From Raoultibacter massiliensis (GTDB lineage: Bacteria > Actinomycetota > Coriobacteriia > Coriobacteriales > Eggerthellaceae), in the NCBI RefSeq assembly GCF_900199545.1, contig NZ_LT962671.1, positions 1,515,155 through 1,579,154 of the forward strand: a stretch of 64,000 bases of DNA, in the 5' to 3' direction. Every line of letters begins with the position of its first letter. Position 1 is the stretch's first letter. This document shows positions 50,672 to 60,611 of this stretch, piece by piece. The notes under the pieces are model-generated. The model had not been told where the DNA came from. It did no database searches and was given only the letters and a program-made list of their open reading frames with translations. The position numbers were made by a program, and so were the translations under genes.

Positions 50672-51961
50672 CTATGCAAATCGGGAAGGATCGACGGCTA
50701 CAAGATGACCGTCCGCATCCTCGTACAAGCACAGGCTTCCCCTTTTGTTCGCATACAGGTGCTTGAATCGGGCAAGGTCTCCTCGCGGCTGCTCGGCCGT
50801 CTGGGCGGGCGACGGTTCGGAAGCCGAAGACTGCGCCGCTTCAGGCTTAGGCGACGGCGCCGTCGAAGGTCGTTCTGCTTCCGATTCGGGCAGCGACACC
50901 GCCGTCGAAGACTGAGCCGCTTCCGATTCGGGCAGCGGCACCGCCGAAGACCGCTCTGTTTCCGATTCAAGCGACGGCACCCGCTCGGGCTCAAGCGCCC
51001 TTCCATGCGCCGGGCGGGCCGCATGCTTGCCCATCGGCTTCTCTTCGGGCTTGCACGCAGGCTCGGCATCGAGATTGCATGCAGGCTCGCACGCCTTCGG
51101 CTCTGAGAGCCGCGCAGCAGCCTTCGCCTCTTCGAGGCTCATCGCGTTCTGACCGAAATCAGGGGTCTCGATCTGCTCGAAATCAAGCGCGGAGCTATGG
51201 GCGGGAGCGGCAGTCGGAATGCTGAACACATCCGCATCGCGTTTCTCGCGGCGCGCCCGCTTTTCCGCGCGGCGCTTCTTCCTGAGAACGCCTTTGGTCT
51301 CGATATAGGGTGCCCGAGCATCAAGATCTTGCGCCGGCTTCCCGTCGTCTACGACGGGAAGCCGTCCGACCGGATCCCGCTGCTTCTCGGCATGCGGCGC
51401 ATCATCGGGACCCGCCTCGTCCACCGATTCCGATTCGGCCGCAGCGATCGGCTCCTCGGCACTCGCGCGCTCCTCGGCCGGCGCCCCCGCATCGCGGGAA
51501 ACGAGCTGGTCGTAGAGCGCCTCGAGCGACCGAAGTTCCTCTTCGGCAGCCGTATGCTCGTGCGAAACCGCGTCTTGCGCGGCTTGGTCGCCCGAACCCG
51601 ACTCGATCGCCGGGAGGGCGTCCTCCGATGCTTCGGGCTTCTTCCCCGCCGAAGGGATCTCGGCTGCAGAGGTTTCGCTCAGATAGCGGTCGTTGTGCTG
51701 GACCTCTATGCCGGAAGGGATAACCTGGCCGGTCATTCCCTTTTCGGCAACGCCGAACTTATCAAGCACCCATGAATTGGTACGCGCAATGGACAGAAGC
51801 TCGCGTGCCCACTCCTCCCGCTGCTCTTCGGTATGCTCGGCCTGCAAAAGCTTCGCTATCTCAATGACACGGTTCCACGACATGGCGTCGATATCCTCTT
51901 TCATGGATACGATTCTGTCGGCCTCCCGCATAATCTGCTGTTCGGCGCTTTTCCTAAACAC
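50672..51961 (-). CDS. Disordered hypothetical protein with conserved ends
   Basis: About 429 aa if read from the GTG at 51961, which overlaps the truA stop and has GAGGG 5 bp upstream; ATG codons at 51931 and 51904 are alternatives. Residues about 20-75 are a helical domain (MSWNRVIEIAKLLQ then WARELLSIARTNSWVLDKFG). The long middle is Glu/Ala/Ser/Pro-rich with repeats such as SLPESEAERPS. The C-terminus, FKHLYANKRGSLCLYEDADGHLVAVDPSRF, is compact and looks folded. No family was recognised. Base composition matches its neighbours. It is probably co-transcribed with truA. Confidence 0.65.
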   Translation of the reverse strand: MFRKSAEQQIMREADRIVSMKEDIDAMSWNRVIEIAKLLQAEHTEEQREEWARELLSIARTNSWVLDKFGVAEKGMTGQVIPSGIEVQHNDRYLSETSAAEIPSAGKKPEASEDALPAIESGSGDQAAQDAVSHEHTAAEEELRSLEALYDQLVSRDAGAPAEERASAEEPIAAAESESVDEAGPDDAPHAEKQRDPVGRLPVVDDGKPAQDLDARAPYIETKGVLRKKRRAEKRARREKRDADVFSIPTAAPAHSSALDFEQIETPDFGQNAMSLEEAKAAARLSEPKACEPACNLDAEPACKPEEKPMGKHAARPAHGRALEPERVPSLESETERSSAVPLPESEAAQSSTAVSLPESEAERPSTAPSPKPEAAQSSASEPSPAQTAEQPRGDLARFKHLYANKRGSLCLYEDADGHLVAVDPSRFA

Positions 51962-52775
51962 AACTACCCTCTTCCCGCACGGATTCCAACGACGCGTCGC
52001 CGTAATCGACATGCCAAAAAACCAGACCGCCGGCAGGCGCATTCTCGCCCGCCGCGCATCGGTCGCGTGCTTCGAGCACCTCTTTCACCCACAGGGGGTC
52101 ACGGCGGCCCGAGCCAACAGCGACGAGCGTGCCGACGATCGTGCGCACCATGGAGTGGAGAAACGCATTGCCGACCACCCTTACGACGACGACCGTCTCT
52201 CCGAGAAGGTCCTCGCGGCCGATCGATATCTCGGAAACGTTTCTGCAGGTGGGTTTTCCTTCGGCAGAGACCGCCGTGCAGAAGCTTTTGAAATCATGTT
52301 CGCCGATCAGATGAGCCGCGCCAGCGTTCATGGCATCGATATCGAGATGGCGCTTGAGGTGCCACACGCGGTCGGCCACAAGCACCGGGCGCTCGGAACC
52401 TTCGTAGATGAAGTATCGGTACTCGCGGGCTTTCGCATCGAATCGAGCCGAGAAGCCGAAATCCGCCTCCCACGCCCCACGCACGGCGATGCGCTCGTCG
52501 ACGAGCGCGTTGAGCGATCGGGTGAGCGCGGAAAGGGGTCGAGCCTCGAACTCGCGAGCGGTAACGTCGAAGCTTACGACCTGACCGCGCGCATGCACCC
52601 CCGCATCGGTGCGCCCCGCGCAGGTCGTCTCGACGGAGCGCTTGCACAGCAAAGCCAGCGCCTCTTCGAGCGATCCCTGCACCGTGAGCTGCCCCGGCTG
52701 TCGCGCGAACCCCGAAAACGGAGCCCCATCGTAAGCGAGCTTAAGCGCCACCGTATGTTCCATAACAGTTTCCAT
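51954..52775 (-). CDS. truA: tRNA pseudouridine(38-40) synthase
   Basis: 273 aa (269 if the second ATG at 52763, MEHTVAL, is used). LAYDGAPFSGFARQPGQLTVQGSLEEAL is the N-terminal domain, and the catalytic Asp is in CAGRTDAGVHARGQ. FCTAVSAEGKPTCRNV and VVGNAFLHSMVRTIVGTLVAVG follow. A TATACT box (52789-52784) would start transcription only about 2 nt before the first ATG, so leaderless translation or use of the second ATG is likely. It isomerises U38-40 of tRNA anticodon arms. Confidence 0.95.
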   Translation of the reverse strand: METVMEHTVALKLAYDGAPFSGFARQPGQLTVQGSLEEALALLCKRSVETTCAGRTDAGVHARGQVVSFDVTAREFEARPLSALTRSLNALVDERIAVRGAWEADFGFSARFDAKAREYRYFIYEGSERPVLVADRVWHLKRHLDIDAMNAGAAHLIGEHDFKSFCTAVSAEGKPTCRNVSEISIGREDLLGETVVVVRVVGNAFLHSMVRTIVGTLVAVGSGRRDPLWVKEVLEARDRCAAGENAPAGGLVFWHVDYGDASLESVREEGSCV

Positions 52776-52945
52776 ATCCGTTCAGTATAAAAGAAACGGC
52801 TGCTCCGCACACCGGAACAGCCGAATCGTCAGCATTTTGTGATGCCGCCATCGCCAAAGGAGCGCGTATAGGGCGAAATGCCGGTGCGAAACAACCCTTT
52901 GCTGCAGGCAAACCCGCGCCCGCCGCTGCTCGAAACAGCGGTTTC

Positions 52946-55900
52946 CTACGAAGCCATCCACACCGGCTTTCCGAACAGATCCTGAATCTCCGAACGCAGA
53001 ATCTGGCTGCGGGCATCCACGGTAACGGGAAGCTCTGCGCGGAACTTGCGCCCGTCGGCCTGGCTGATGAACAGCACCACCCCGTCGCGGCCCGGATATG
53101 ATTTCAAGATGCGGTTCAGGCGCATCGAAGCGTTCTGGTCGAAGTCCGACGAGGCGATCTTCAGCTCGAGGTGCGAAGGCCTGACGTCGTCTTCCGAAAG
53201 CTCGATGGCCTCGATCTCGTAGGCGATGAGCTGATTGCCCCGGTCGCTGTGCTCGAACTTGCCCTTTATCTTGACGATCGCGTCTTCCTGGATTGCCTCG
53301 GCGTTATCATCGTACTTGAAGCAGATGGCATCCACATGTCCCGTCGTATCCTCAAGCGTGAACGTAGCCATCTTCGTGCCGCGCTTCGTAAGCTTGGTCA
53401 CGACGGCCGACACCATGCCGACGAACGTTGCGCTCGCGATGTCCTTCTCGCGATCAGCCAAATCTCCGAGCGAGAACTTCGTCATACGCGATATGAGCCC
53501 CTCGTACGGACGCAAGGGATGGTCGGACACGTAGATCTTGAGGATCTCCTTCTCGTAGGCGAGCTTGGTGCGCTTGTCCCACTCGACGTTGTCGGGCGCG
53601 GGGATCTCCTCCTTGAAATCCGAATCGGGATCGTCGGCGAACATGTCGAACATGCTCACCTGCCCCATGTCGCGATCCTTCTGCCGCTTCGAGGCACCCT
53701 CGAGCAGCGGCGTCTCCTCGATGAAGTACATGAGCTGCTTGCGGGTGTAACCCGTCGAATCGAACGCGCCCGCCTTGATGAGCGCTTCGAGCGTCTTGCG
53801 GTTGTAAGCCTTCGAATCCATTCGGTTCACGAAATCGTGAAGCGAGGTGAACTTGCCGTTGCGCTCGCGTTCGCGGATAACCTCTTCGGCCACCTTCTCG
53901 CCGACGCCGCGCACACCCGCCAAACCGAAGACCACGCCTTCGTCAGTCGGCGTGAACTCCAGGTTCGACGCGTTGATGTCGGGCGGCAGAACCGGAATGC
54001 CCGAACGGTTGCAGCTCGCGATGTACTTGATCAGCTTGTCCGAGTTGCCCATGTAAGACGAAAGCACGGCAGCCATGAAGTCATGCGGATAGTACGCTTT
54101 CAGGTAAGCCGTGCGCATAACCAGAATGGCGTATGCGGCCGAGTGCGACTTGTTGAACGCGTACTTGGCGAATTTCTCGGCATCTTCCCAGATCTGCTTG
54201 GCGATATCGAGCGAGAACCCGTTTTCGACCGCGCCGCTGTTCCAGTCTTCCTGGAGCTGGCGCATGATATCGAGCTTCTTCTTACCCATGGCCTTGCGCA
54301 GCTTATCCGCCTTGCCGGCAGAAAAGCCGCTCATGGCCATGGAGATCTGCATGATCTGCTCCTGATAGACCATGGTGCCGTAGGTTTCTTCGAGGATCGG
54401 ACGCAGACGGTCGTCGTAGTAGTGGACCGATGTCTTTCCGCTCGCCACCTTGATGTAGTCGTCGACCATGCCCGACTCGAGCGGACCCGGACGGTTAAGC
54501 GCGATCGAGGCGACGATGTCGGAGAAGCGTTTGGGGGGAAGGCGGGCGAACAGGCTTACGTAAAGTGCGCCCTCCACCTGGAAGAGCCCGTCCATATTGC
54601 CTGAGCGCATGAGCTCGAACGCCTTCTCGTCATTGATCGGGATCTCCTCGGGCACGATGTGCTCGCCGAAGCGGCTCTCGATGTTGCGGCATGCGCGGCT
54701 GATAACGCCGAGCGTGCGCAAGCCCAGGAAGTCCATTTTAAGAAGTCCCAAGTCGGGCGTGTAATGCCCGTCATATTGCGTGATGATGCCGCCGCCCTTG
54801 GTATCGCGCTTCATGGGCACGTGATCGCTCATGGGATCGCGGCAGATGATCGTGGCGCACGCATGCACGCCTTCGCCGCGAACGTGGCCTTCGATGGAGA
54901 GGGCGGCGTCGAGCACCTGTTTGACGTCTTCTTCGGTCGCGTAGGCCTTCTTGAGGTCGGGGTTCTTCGCAAGCGCATCGGTGATCGTGATGCCGAGCTC
55001 GTCGCCGATCATCTTCGTGATACGGTCGCCGACGCCGTAGGGGTAGTCGAGCACGCGCGCGGCGTCGCGCACGGCGTTTTTGGCCTGCAGCTTGCCGAAC
55101 GTGATAACGCCCGACACGTGGTCTTCGCCGTAGACCTCCTTGATGTGCTCGATCACCTCGCCGCGACGTTCGTCTTCGAAGTCGACGTCGATATCGGGCA
55201 TCTCCACGCGTTCGGGCGAAAGGAAGCGTTCGAACAGAAGCCCGTTCGAGAGCGGGTCGAGATCGGTGATCCCCATGGCGTAGGCGACGATCGCGCCTGC
55301 GGCCGATCCGCGGCCCGGACCGACGCCGATGCCCTGGCTTCGCGCCCACTCGATATACTCCTGCACGATGAGGAAGTACGCGGGGAAACCCTGCTGGATG
55401 ATGATGCCCGCTTCGTAATCGGCACGCTCTTGCGCTTCGGGAGGTATGGGCTCGCCGTAGCGCTTGACAAGACCCTCCTGGATGCGCTTCTTGAAGTAGC
55501 TCTCCTCGGTCTCTCCCTCCGGCAAGGGAAAGCGCGGCAAGATCGAATCGCGCTCGAGCACGACATCGCACTTCGCGGCGAGCTCGACCGTATTGTCGCA
55601 CGCCTCGGGGAAATCCTTGAGGGCTTCGCGCATCTCTTCTTCGGTCTTCATGTAGAACTGGTCGTTCTCGAACTTCATGCGGTTCGTGTCGTTGACCGCA
55701 GAGCCCGTGCCGATGCAGAGCATGATGTCCTGCGCGCGAGCGTCTTCCTGCAAAAGGTAGTGGAAGTCGTTGGTGGCGATGGTCTTCAGACCCGCCGTCT
55801 GCGCGACCTTCGTAAGCTGATGGTTGAGCTCGGTCTGCGTGAATCCGGCGTCGGTCACGATGCCCTGATTCTGCAGCTCGATGTAAAAATCGCCCGGATC

Positions 55901-56407
55901 GAAGCAACTCGCGAACTTCTTGGCCCATTCGACCGCATCGTCGAAACGGCGGTCGTCGAGCATTTTGGGAATGATGCCCGCAATGCAGGCGCTCGATCCT
56001 ATGATGCCCTTGCCGTATTTTTGGAGCATCGAAAACGTCGTGCGGGGCTTGTAGTAGAAGTTGTCGACATGCGACTCCGATACGAGGCGGACGAGGTTGT
56101 GGTAGCCCTCGTTCGTCTTAGCGAGCAGCAGCAGATGATACAGCTTCGGCTTGGTGTCCTTGCGCAGTTCCTCGTCCGTCGTGAAGTATACTTCGCACCC
56201 GTAGATGGGCTTGACGCGCACACCCGTTTCAGCCTCGACCGCGTCGCATGCATCGCACAGCTCGGGAACGCCGCTCATGACGCCGTGGTCGGTAACGGCC
56301 ACGGCGGGCATGCCGAGCTCTGCGGCACGGCGCACCATATCCTTGATATGCGTTGCGCCGTCGAGCAGGGAATATTCGGTGTGGTTGTGCAGGTGAACGA
56401 ATGCCAT
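52946..56407 (-). CDS. dnaE: DNA polymerase III subunit alpha
   Basis: 1153 aa from the ATG at 56407, giving MAFVHLHNHTEYSLLDG; the open frame upstream is not conserved. The N-terminal PHP domain (1-275) keeps HLHNHTEYS, DHG and other metal ligands. The polymerase core has GPGRGSAAG (363-371), the catalytic PDIDVDF (404-410) and the third Asp further on, SVHYYDDRL and YQEQIMQI. The tandem helix-hairpin-helix, OB-fold and tau-binding ends complete a DnaE1-type replicative polymerase. It is monocistronic. The large size and full motif set make the call secure. Confidence 0.97.
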   Translation of the reverse strand: MAFVHLHNHTEYSLLDGATHIKDMVRRAAELGMPAVAVTDHGVMSGVPELCDACDAVEAETGVRVKPIYGCEVYFTTDEELRKDTKPKLYHLLLLAKTNEGYHNLVRLVSESHVDNFYYKPRTTFSMLQKYGKGIIGSSACIAGIIPKMLDDRRFDDAVEWAKKFASCFDPGDFYIELQNQGIVTDAGFTQTELNHQLTKVAQTAGLKTIATNDFHYLLQEDARAQDIMLCIGTGSAVNDTNRMKFENDQFYMKTEEEMREALKDFPEACDNTVELAAKCDVVLERDSILPRFPLPEGETEESYFKKRIQEGLVKRYGEPIPPEAQERADYEAGIIIQQGFPAYFLIVQEYIEWARSQGIGVGPGRGSAAGAIVAYAMGITDLDPLSNGLLFERFLSPERVEMPDIDVDFEDERRGEVIEHIKEVYGEDHVSGVITFGKLQAKNAVRDAARVLDYPYGVGDRITKMIGDELGITITDALAKNPDLKKAYATEEDVKQVLDAALSIEGHVRGEGVHACATIICRDPMSDHVPMKRDTKGGGIITQYDGHYTPDLGLLKMDFLGLRTLGVISRACRNIESRFGEHIVPEEIPINDEKAFELMRSGNMDGLFQVEGALYVSLFARLPPKRFSDIVASIALNRPGPLESGMVDDYIKVASGKTSVHYYDDRLRPILEETYGTMVYQEQIMQISMAMSGFSAGKADKLRKAMGKKKLDIMRQLQEDWNSGAVENGFSLDIAKQIWEDAEKFAKYAFNKSHSAAYAILVMRTAYLKAYYPHDFMAAVLSSYMGNSDKLIKYIASCNRSGIPVLPPDINASNLEFTPTDEGVVFGLAGVRGVGEKVAEEVIRERERNGKFTSLHDFVNRMDSKAYNRKTLEALIKAGAFDSTGYTRKQLMYFIEETPLLEGASKRQKDRDMGQVSMFDMFADDPDSDFKEEIPAPDNVEWDKRTKLAYEKEILKIYVSDHPLRPYEGLISRMTKFSLGDLADREKDIASATFVGMVSAVVTKLTKRGTKMATFTLEDTTGHVDAICFKYDDNAEAIQEDAIVKIKGKFEHSDRGNQLIAYEIEAIELSEDDVRPSHLELKIASSDFDQNASMRLNRILKSYPGRDGVVLFISQADGRKFRAELPVTVDARSQILRSEIQDLFGKPVWMAS

Positions 56408-56823
56408 ATCTTGTGCCTCTGCAAATTCTCGTATGCCTTCTCTGGTATCGTCACCATGATAGCAGCTTACCGGCGCAACCGCTGAGGATAAAGCGTGGAT
56501 TTTTGCCCCCAACCGACGGATGCCGCCCCGCCGAAAGGCCTTCCGCAGGCGACTTCGACCGCCCGAAGCCAGCGGAAAAAGGGATCTCGGCCCATGCACG
56601 GCCAACGCTCGGAAAAAGTCCAGCATCACGCGATGCCAATCTCGCTTTCGCATGCTGTGCTCATATCTGTATAACTTATTATGTAACTTTATATTTATTA
56701 TTAAACCAAATCAGATGTATTTTTTTATAATAATATGAAATATATTTCCTTTATTTAAGCAAGATGTTATATTTTATGCTTGCGCATGCTGTGCATGCGG
56801 TACGCACACGACGAAGGAGACAC
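56408..56823. other. AT-rich upstream region of the surface protein gene
   Basis: 416 bp. The first 230 bp have normal composition; 56665-56790 is strikingly AT-rich (runs such as TTTTTTTATAATAATATG) compared with the GC-rich genes around it. Several TATAAT-like boxes occur (for example TATATT near 56768) and a GAAGGAG ribosome site lies just before the start. The composition suggests a recently acquired or high-affinity promoter region. No gene was found. Confidence 0.5.
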
Positions 56824-59745
56824 ATGCCGACGATCAAACGACCTCCCAAGCTCCTCCTCATAGCCCTTGCGACGATGCTTGCATTCTGGGGCGTTTCCGG
56901 CGGATCCGCGCTGGCTTCAACCGGCGGGATCGGCCCGGTGGACGCTCTGTCTACCGAGGAGGCGGGCACCGAACCGCCAGCCGGCGAGACGACGCTCGGC
57001 GAGATGGATGCCGCCGGCGAGGACGAGCCGACCGAAACAGGCGGCCAACCAGAACAGCAAGCGCCCGGCGGCAGCGCCGACGGCGATGCGGGCGCTGAAA
57101 CCCCATCCGATGAAAAATCGGATGCAAATGAAATCGAGGCGCTGACTTTTGACGGGGAGCCGGCCGGTGCCGAAGCGGAGCTGCGCGCCGACGCCATCCC
57201 GGTCACCAACGAAACCGAATTGCAGCAGGCGATGTGGGACATCCCCATCCGCTCGGCGGGAACCATCGAGCTGCAGAACGATTTTACCGTCTCGAGCGCT
57301 ATCGACGCCCCCTTCAATCGGGTCATCACGTTGACCTCGAAAGAGGGAAGCACCTTCACCATCACGCAAACGGCGGCGAACGAGCGCCACTTCGACGTTG
57401 ACGGCGGCAGCTCAAGCTACGACATGTCCCTCATCCTCGAAAACGTCACGCTCGACGGCGGCAACGTCGGCGGCGGCGTGCTCGTCGACGGCAAACGGGG
57501 CACGCTTACCCTGAAAGCGGGAGCCACGATCCAAAACTGCACGAGCAGCGCCTTCGGCGGCGGCGTGCATGTGAACCGCGGAGCGCTTTCCATCGAAGGC
57601 GGCACCATCAAGGCGAACACTACGACGAAGTCTGATACGACCCGCGGAGGCGGAGGCGTGTACGCAACCGGCGGCACCGTCACTCTGTCATCGGGGTCGG
57701 TCGAGAACAACAACGCCCGAAACGGCGGCGGCCTCAACCTCGACGGCTCGTCGACCTTCACCATGACCGGGGGCGTGATCACGGGCAACAGCAACACCTC
57801 GAACTACGGTGCCGGAGTCACGGTCGGCGGCGGCAGCTCGTTTACCATGAGCGGCTCGGCCCTCATCGAGAAGAACACCGACACCGGCGCCGGCGGCGGG
57901 GGCGTCATGGTGTACAAGGGCGATTCCGTGTTCACCATGGAAAGCGGCACGATCCGCGCCAACACAGCCGACATCCGCGGTGGAGGCGTATGTGTATACG
58001 GCAACGCATCCTTCGTGATGAACGGAGGCGTGATCGGCGGAGAGGATCCCTCCGACGCCAATACGGCGGAATCGGGCGGCGGCGTGAACCTCTACTCGGA
58101 CTGGATGGGCAACGACCCCTCGTTCACGATGACCGGCAGCAGCCTCATCAAGAACAACACCGCCGACCAAGGCGGCGGCGTTTCCCGCTACAACACGGCC
58201 ACCGCCACGCTCAAAATGTACGACAACGCCACCATCACCGAGAACTTTGCCGAAGTCGGCGGGGGCATGTATCTCGGCGGCGGATCGATCACCTACTTCG
58301 ACATGTACGATTCGAGTTCGGTCCATCACAATACCGCAACGCGCAGCGGAGGCGGCATCGACTCGATTTCGACCGAATTCACCATGCACGACACGAGCTC
58401 CGTCCATCACAACACCGCAGGCGGCTGGGGAGGCGGCGTAGCCCATTGGAGCAACGACCTCATGATCATGAACGACTCCAGCTCCGTCCATGACAACGAA
58501 ACCACTTCAAGCGGCGGAGGCATCGCGGTCACGAACCGAGCCGGCCTCGTGATGAACGACCAGGCTACCGTCGTAGACAACACGGCAGGCGAAAACGGCG
58601 GGGGCATCTTCACCGAGTACTCGGCTGCGACGCCCGCAAACCCCACCTCGCTTACCATGAACGGCGGTACGGTGGCGCGCAACACCGCGCTCGGATCGGA
58701 GAAAGGCGGCGGGGGCATCTTCTTCGACGGGCAGGCGAACAAAACCGTCACGCTTTTCATCAGCGGCGACAGCGTCATCGTAGACAATTCCGCGCCCAAC
58801 GGGCGCGGCGGCGGCATCTACAGCAACGAGCCGCATTGGGGCCAGATGGTCATCGGACCTGATACCGTGTTCGACCGCAACACCGCCTCGGCGGCCTACA
58901 TTCCGCCCGCAACGGTATTCGCCGACTACCCCTCCATCGAATTCTCGAGCATCAGCATCGCGGGCCTCGTGCCCCATCATCCGCTCAACAACTACGACAT
59001 CAACTTCACGGGCGGCACACCGGCAACCACATACAAAGTGACGTACCACGGCAACGGAAACGACGCGGGGGATCCGCCCGCAACCCAGTTCTACGTCGAA
59101 GGCGCCGAGGTCACGGTCTCCGATGAGGCGACGCTCGGGCTCACCGACCACGACTTCCTCGGTTGGAGCACCGACCCGCTGGCAACCGACGCCGAATACG
59201 AGGCAGCCGACACGTTCAACATGCCGGCACGCGATGTCGACCTGTACGCCGTATGGAAGGCCCAGCCTCCGGCACCCGTGCTCTACACTGTAACCTACCA
59301 CGGCAACGGCCACGACGCGGGCGATCCCCATCCGAGCGCGCAGTACGCTGCGGGAGAGCCCGTATCAGTGCTCGACAAGAACACCCTTGCACGCGACGGC
59401 TACGAGTTCATCGGGTGGCACACCGATCCCACAAGCGAAACGGCGCTCTATTCGCCCGCCGACGGGTTCTCCATGCCCGCCAACGACGTGGATCTGCACG
59501 CCATCTGGAAGGCGGTCGATCCCGGCGATCCCGAGGACCCCGACCCGAAGGATCCCGATCCGGCAGACCCCGACCCGAAGGATCCCGAAAAGCCAGGCGA
59601 TGGATCTTCGGGCAAAACGGGAAGCGCGGCAAAGCTCGCGCGGACGGGTGATGCCGTATCGATTCTGCCCTTTGCAGCCGTTGCTTTAGCAGGCCTGCTC
59701 GCGGCTGGCGGAGCCTACGCGATTGCGAAACGCCGCAACAACTAG
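56824..59745 (+). CDS. Cell-wall-anchored beta-helix surface protein
   Basis: 973 aa from the ATG at 56824 (GAAGGAG upstream). Signal peptide about 1-35, then an acidic low-complexity linker to about 115. Residues about 120-720 are a right-handed beta-helix with many GG/SGGG turns and NxxxTxNTA rungs, as in polymorphic membrane-type adhesins. Two Listeria-Bacteroides (InlB B-type) repeats follow, each starting VTYHGNG and ending in DVDLYAVWKA or DVDLHAIWKA. A DPDPKDPDPADP stalk leads to a sorting signal: LARTG (938-942), a hydrophobic helix and KRRNN. LAxTG is a class E-type sortase variant in actinobacteria. It is probably an adhesin; its ligand is unknown. No sortase is adjacent. Confidence 0.88.
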   Translation: MPTIKRPPKLLLIALATMLAFWGVSGGSALASTGGIGPVDALSTEEAGTEPPAGETTLGEMDAAGEDEPTETGGQPEQQAPGGSADGDAGAETPSDEKSDANEIEALTFDGEPAGAEAELRADAIPVTNETELQQAMWDIPIRSAGTIELQNDFTVSSAIDAPFNRVITLTSKEGSTFTITQTAANERHFDVDGGSSSYDMSLILENVTLDGGNVGGGVLVDGKRGTLTLKAGATIQNCTSSAFGGGVHVNRGALSIEGGTIKANTTTKSDTTRGGGGVYATGGTVTLSSGSVENNNARNGGGLNLDGSSTFTMTGGVITGNSNTSNYGAGVTVGGGSSFTMSGSALIEKNTDTGAGGGGVMVYKGDSVFTMESGTIRANTADIRGGGVCVYGNASFVMNGGVIGGEDPSDANTAESGGGVNLYSDWMGNDPSFTMTGSSLIKNNTADQGGGVSRYNTATATLKMYDNATITENFAEVGGGMYLGGGSITYFDMYDSSSVHHNTATRSGGGIDSISTEFTMHDTSSVHHNTAGGWGGGVAHWSNDLMIMNDSSSVHDNETTSSGGGIAVTNRAGLVMNDQATVVDNTAGENGGGIFTEYSAATPANPTSLTMNGGTVARNTALGSEKGGGGIFFDGQANKTVTLFISGDSVIVDNSAPNGRGGGIYSNEPHWGQMVIGPDTVFDRNTASAAYIPPATVFADYPSIEFSSISIAGLVPHHPLNNYDINFTGGTPATTYKVTYHGNGNDAGDPPATQFYVEGAEVTVSDEATLGLTDHDFLGWSTDPLATDAEYEAADTFNMPARDVDLYAVWKAQPPAPVLYTVTYHGNGHDAGDPHPSAQYAAGEPVSVLDKNTLARDGYEFIGWHTDPTSETALYSPADGFSMPANDVDLHAIWKAVDPGDPEDPDPKDPDPADPDPKDPEKPGDGSSGKTGSAAKLARTGDAVSILPFAAVALAGLLAAGGAYAIAKRRNN

Positions 59746-59766
59746 AAAAAGCCACCGGAAAACAGC

Positions 59767-59803
59767 AAAGGAGCCGCAGTTCACAATGAGCTGCGGCTCC
59801 TTT
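59767..59803. terminator. Bidirectional terminator between the surface protein gene and pyrE
   Basis: AAAGGAGCCGCAG (59767-59779) pairs perfectly with CTGCGGCTCCTTT (59791-59803) around an 11-nt loop. Both genes end toward it. A-runs on the left and T-runs on the right suit termination in both directions. Confidence 0.85.
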
Positions 59804-59822
59804 CGCTTGGTCGAGATCGTGC

Positions 59823-60500
59823 CTAGCGCACGCCGTACTCTTCGTAATACGCATCGAGCGCCGCCTTCACCGCGTCGTCGATGACAACCCTGCCCCGGCA
59901 CTCCCTGTTGAGCAGATACTCGGTCACCTCTTCCATGGTCACAATCGCCGCCGTCGGGAAACCGTAACGATCGCGCACTTCGTCGAGAGCGCTCATCTTG
60001 CCGCCTTTGCCGACCTCCATGCGGTTGAGCGACACCATGAGCCCCTTGACGTCGACGTCCGCCTGCGATTTGAGAATCGGATGCGTCTCTTCGATCGACT
60101 TGCCCGACGTGGTCACATCTTCGACCATCACGACGCGATCGCCGTCGCGCAAATCGCTGCCGAGCAGGATTCCCGCATCCCCGTGATCCTTCGCTTCCTT
60201 GCGGTTCGAGCAATAGCGCACTTCAACGCCGTAAAGCTCGTTCAAGGCCATCGTGGTGATAACCGACAGCGGAATCCCCTTGTAAGCGGGGCCGAACACC
60301 ACATCGAAATTCAGCCCGAACGAATCGTGGATAGCACGGGCGTAGTACCGGCCGAGGCGATGGAGCTGCGAGCCCGTCACGTAGGCGCCGGCATTCATGA
60401 AAAACGGGGATTTTCGGCCGCTTTTCAGAGTGAAATCGCCGAACTTAAGCACTTCGCTTTCCACCATGAACTCGATGAACTCCTGCTTGTACTGCTCCAT
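59823..60500 (-). CDS. pyrE: Orotate phosphoribosyltransferase
   Basis: 225 aa. It joins orotate and PRPP to OMP in pyrimidine synthesis. FTLKSGRKSPFFMNAG, FGPAYKGIPLSV (orotate site) and the PRPP motif VVMVEDVTTSGKS are visible, as are SNRKEAKDHG residues of the flexible catalytic loop. The length is normal. It is a single gene; other pyr genes are not nearby. Confidence 0.95.
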   Translation of the reverse strand: MEQYKQEFIEFMVESEVLKFGDFTLKSGRKSPFFMNAGAYVTGSQLHRLGRYYARAIHDSFGLNFDVVFGPAYKGIPLSVITTMALNELYGVEVRYCSNRKEAKDHGDAGILLGSDLRDGDRVVMVEDVTTSGKSIEETHPILKSQADVDVKGLMVSLNRMEVGKGGKMSALDEVRDRYGFPTAAIVTMEEVTEYLLNRECRGRVVIDDAVKAALDAYYEEYGVR

Positions 60501-60611
60501 GCGGCCCTACCCTTCGTTTCCGCTCTTATTGATTCGAATGCCGCCAACCATAGGATCGCACCCGATCGGCACGACCCTATGATACAAGACCGGGCGGCGG
60601 TTCGCACCTGT

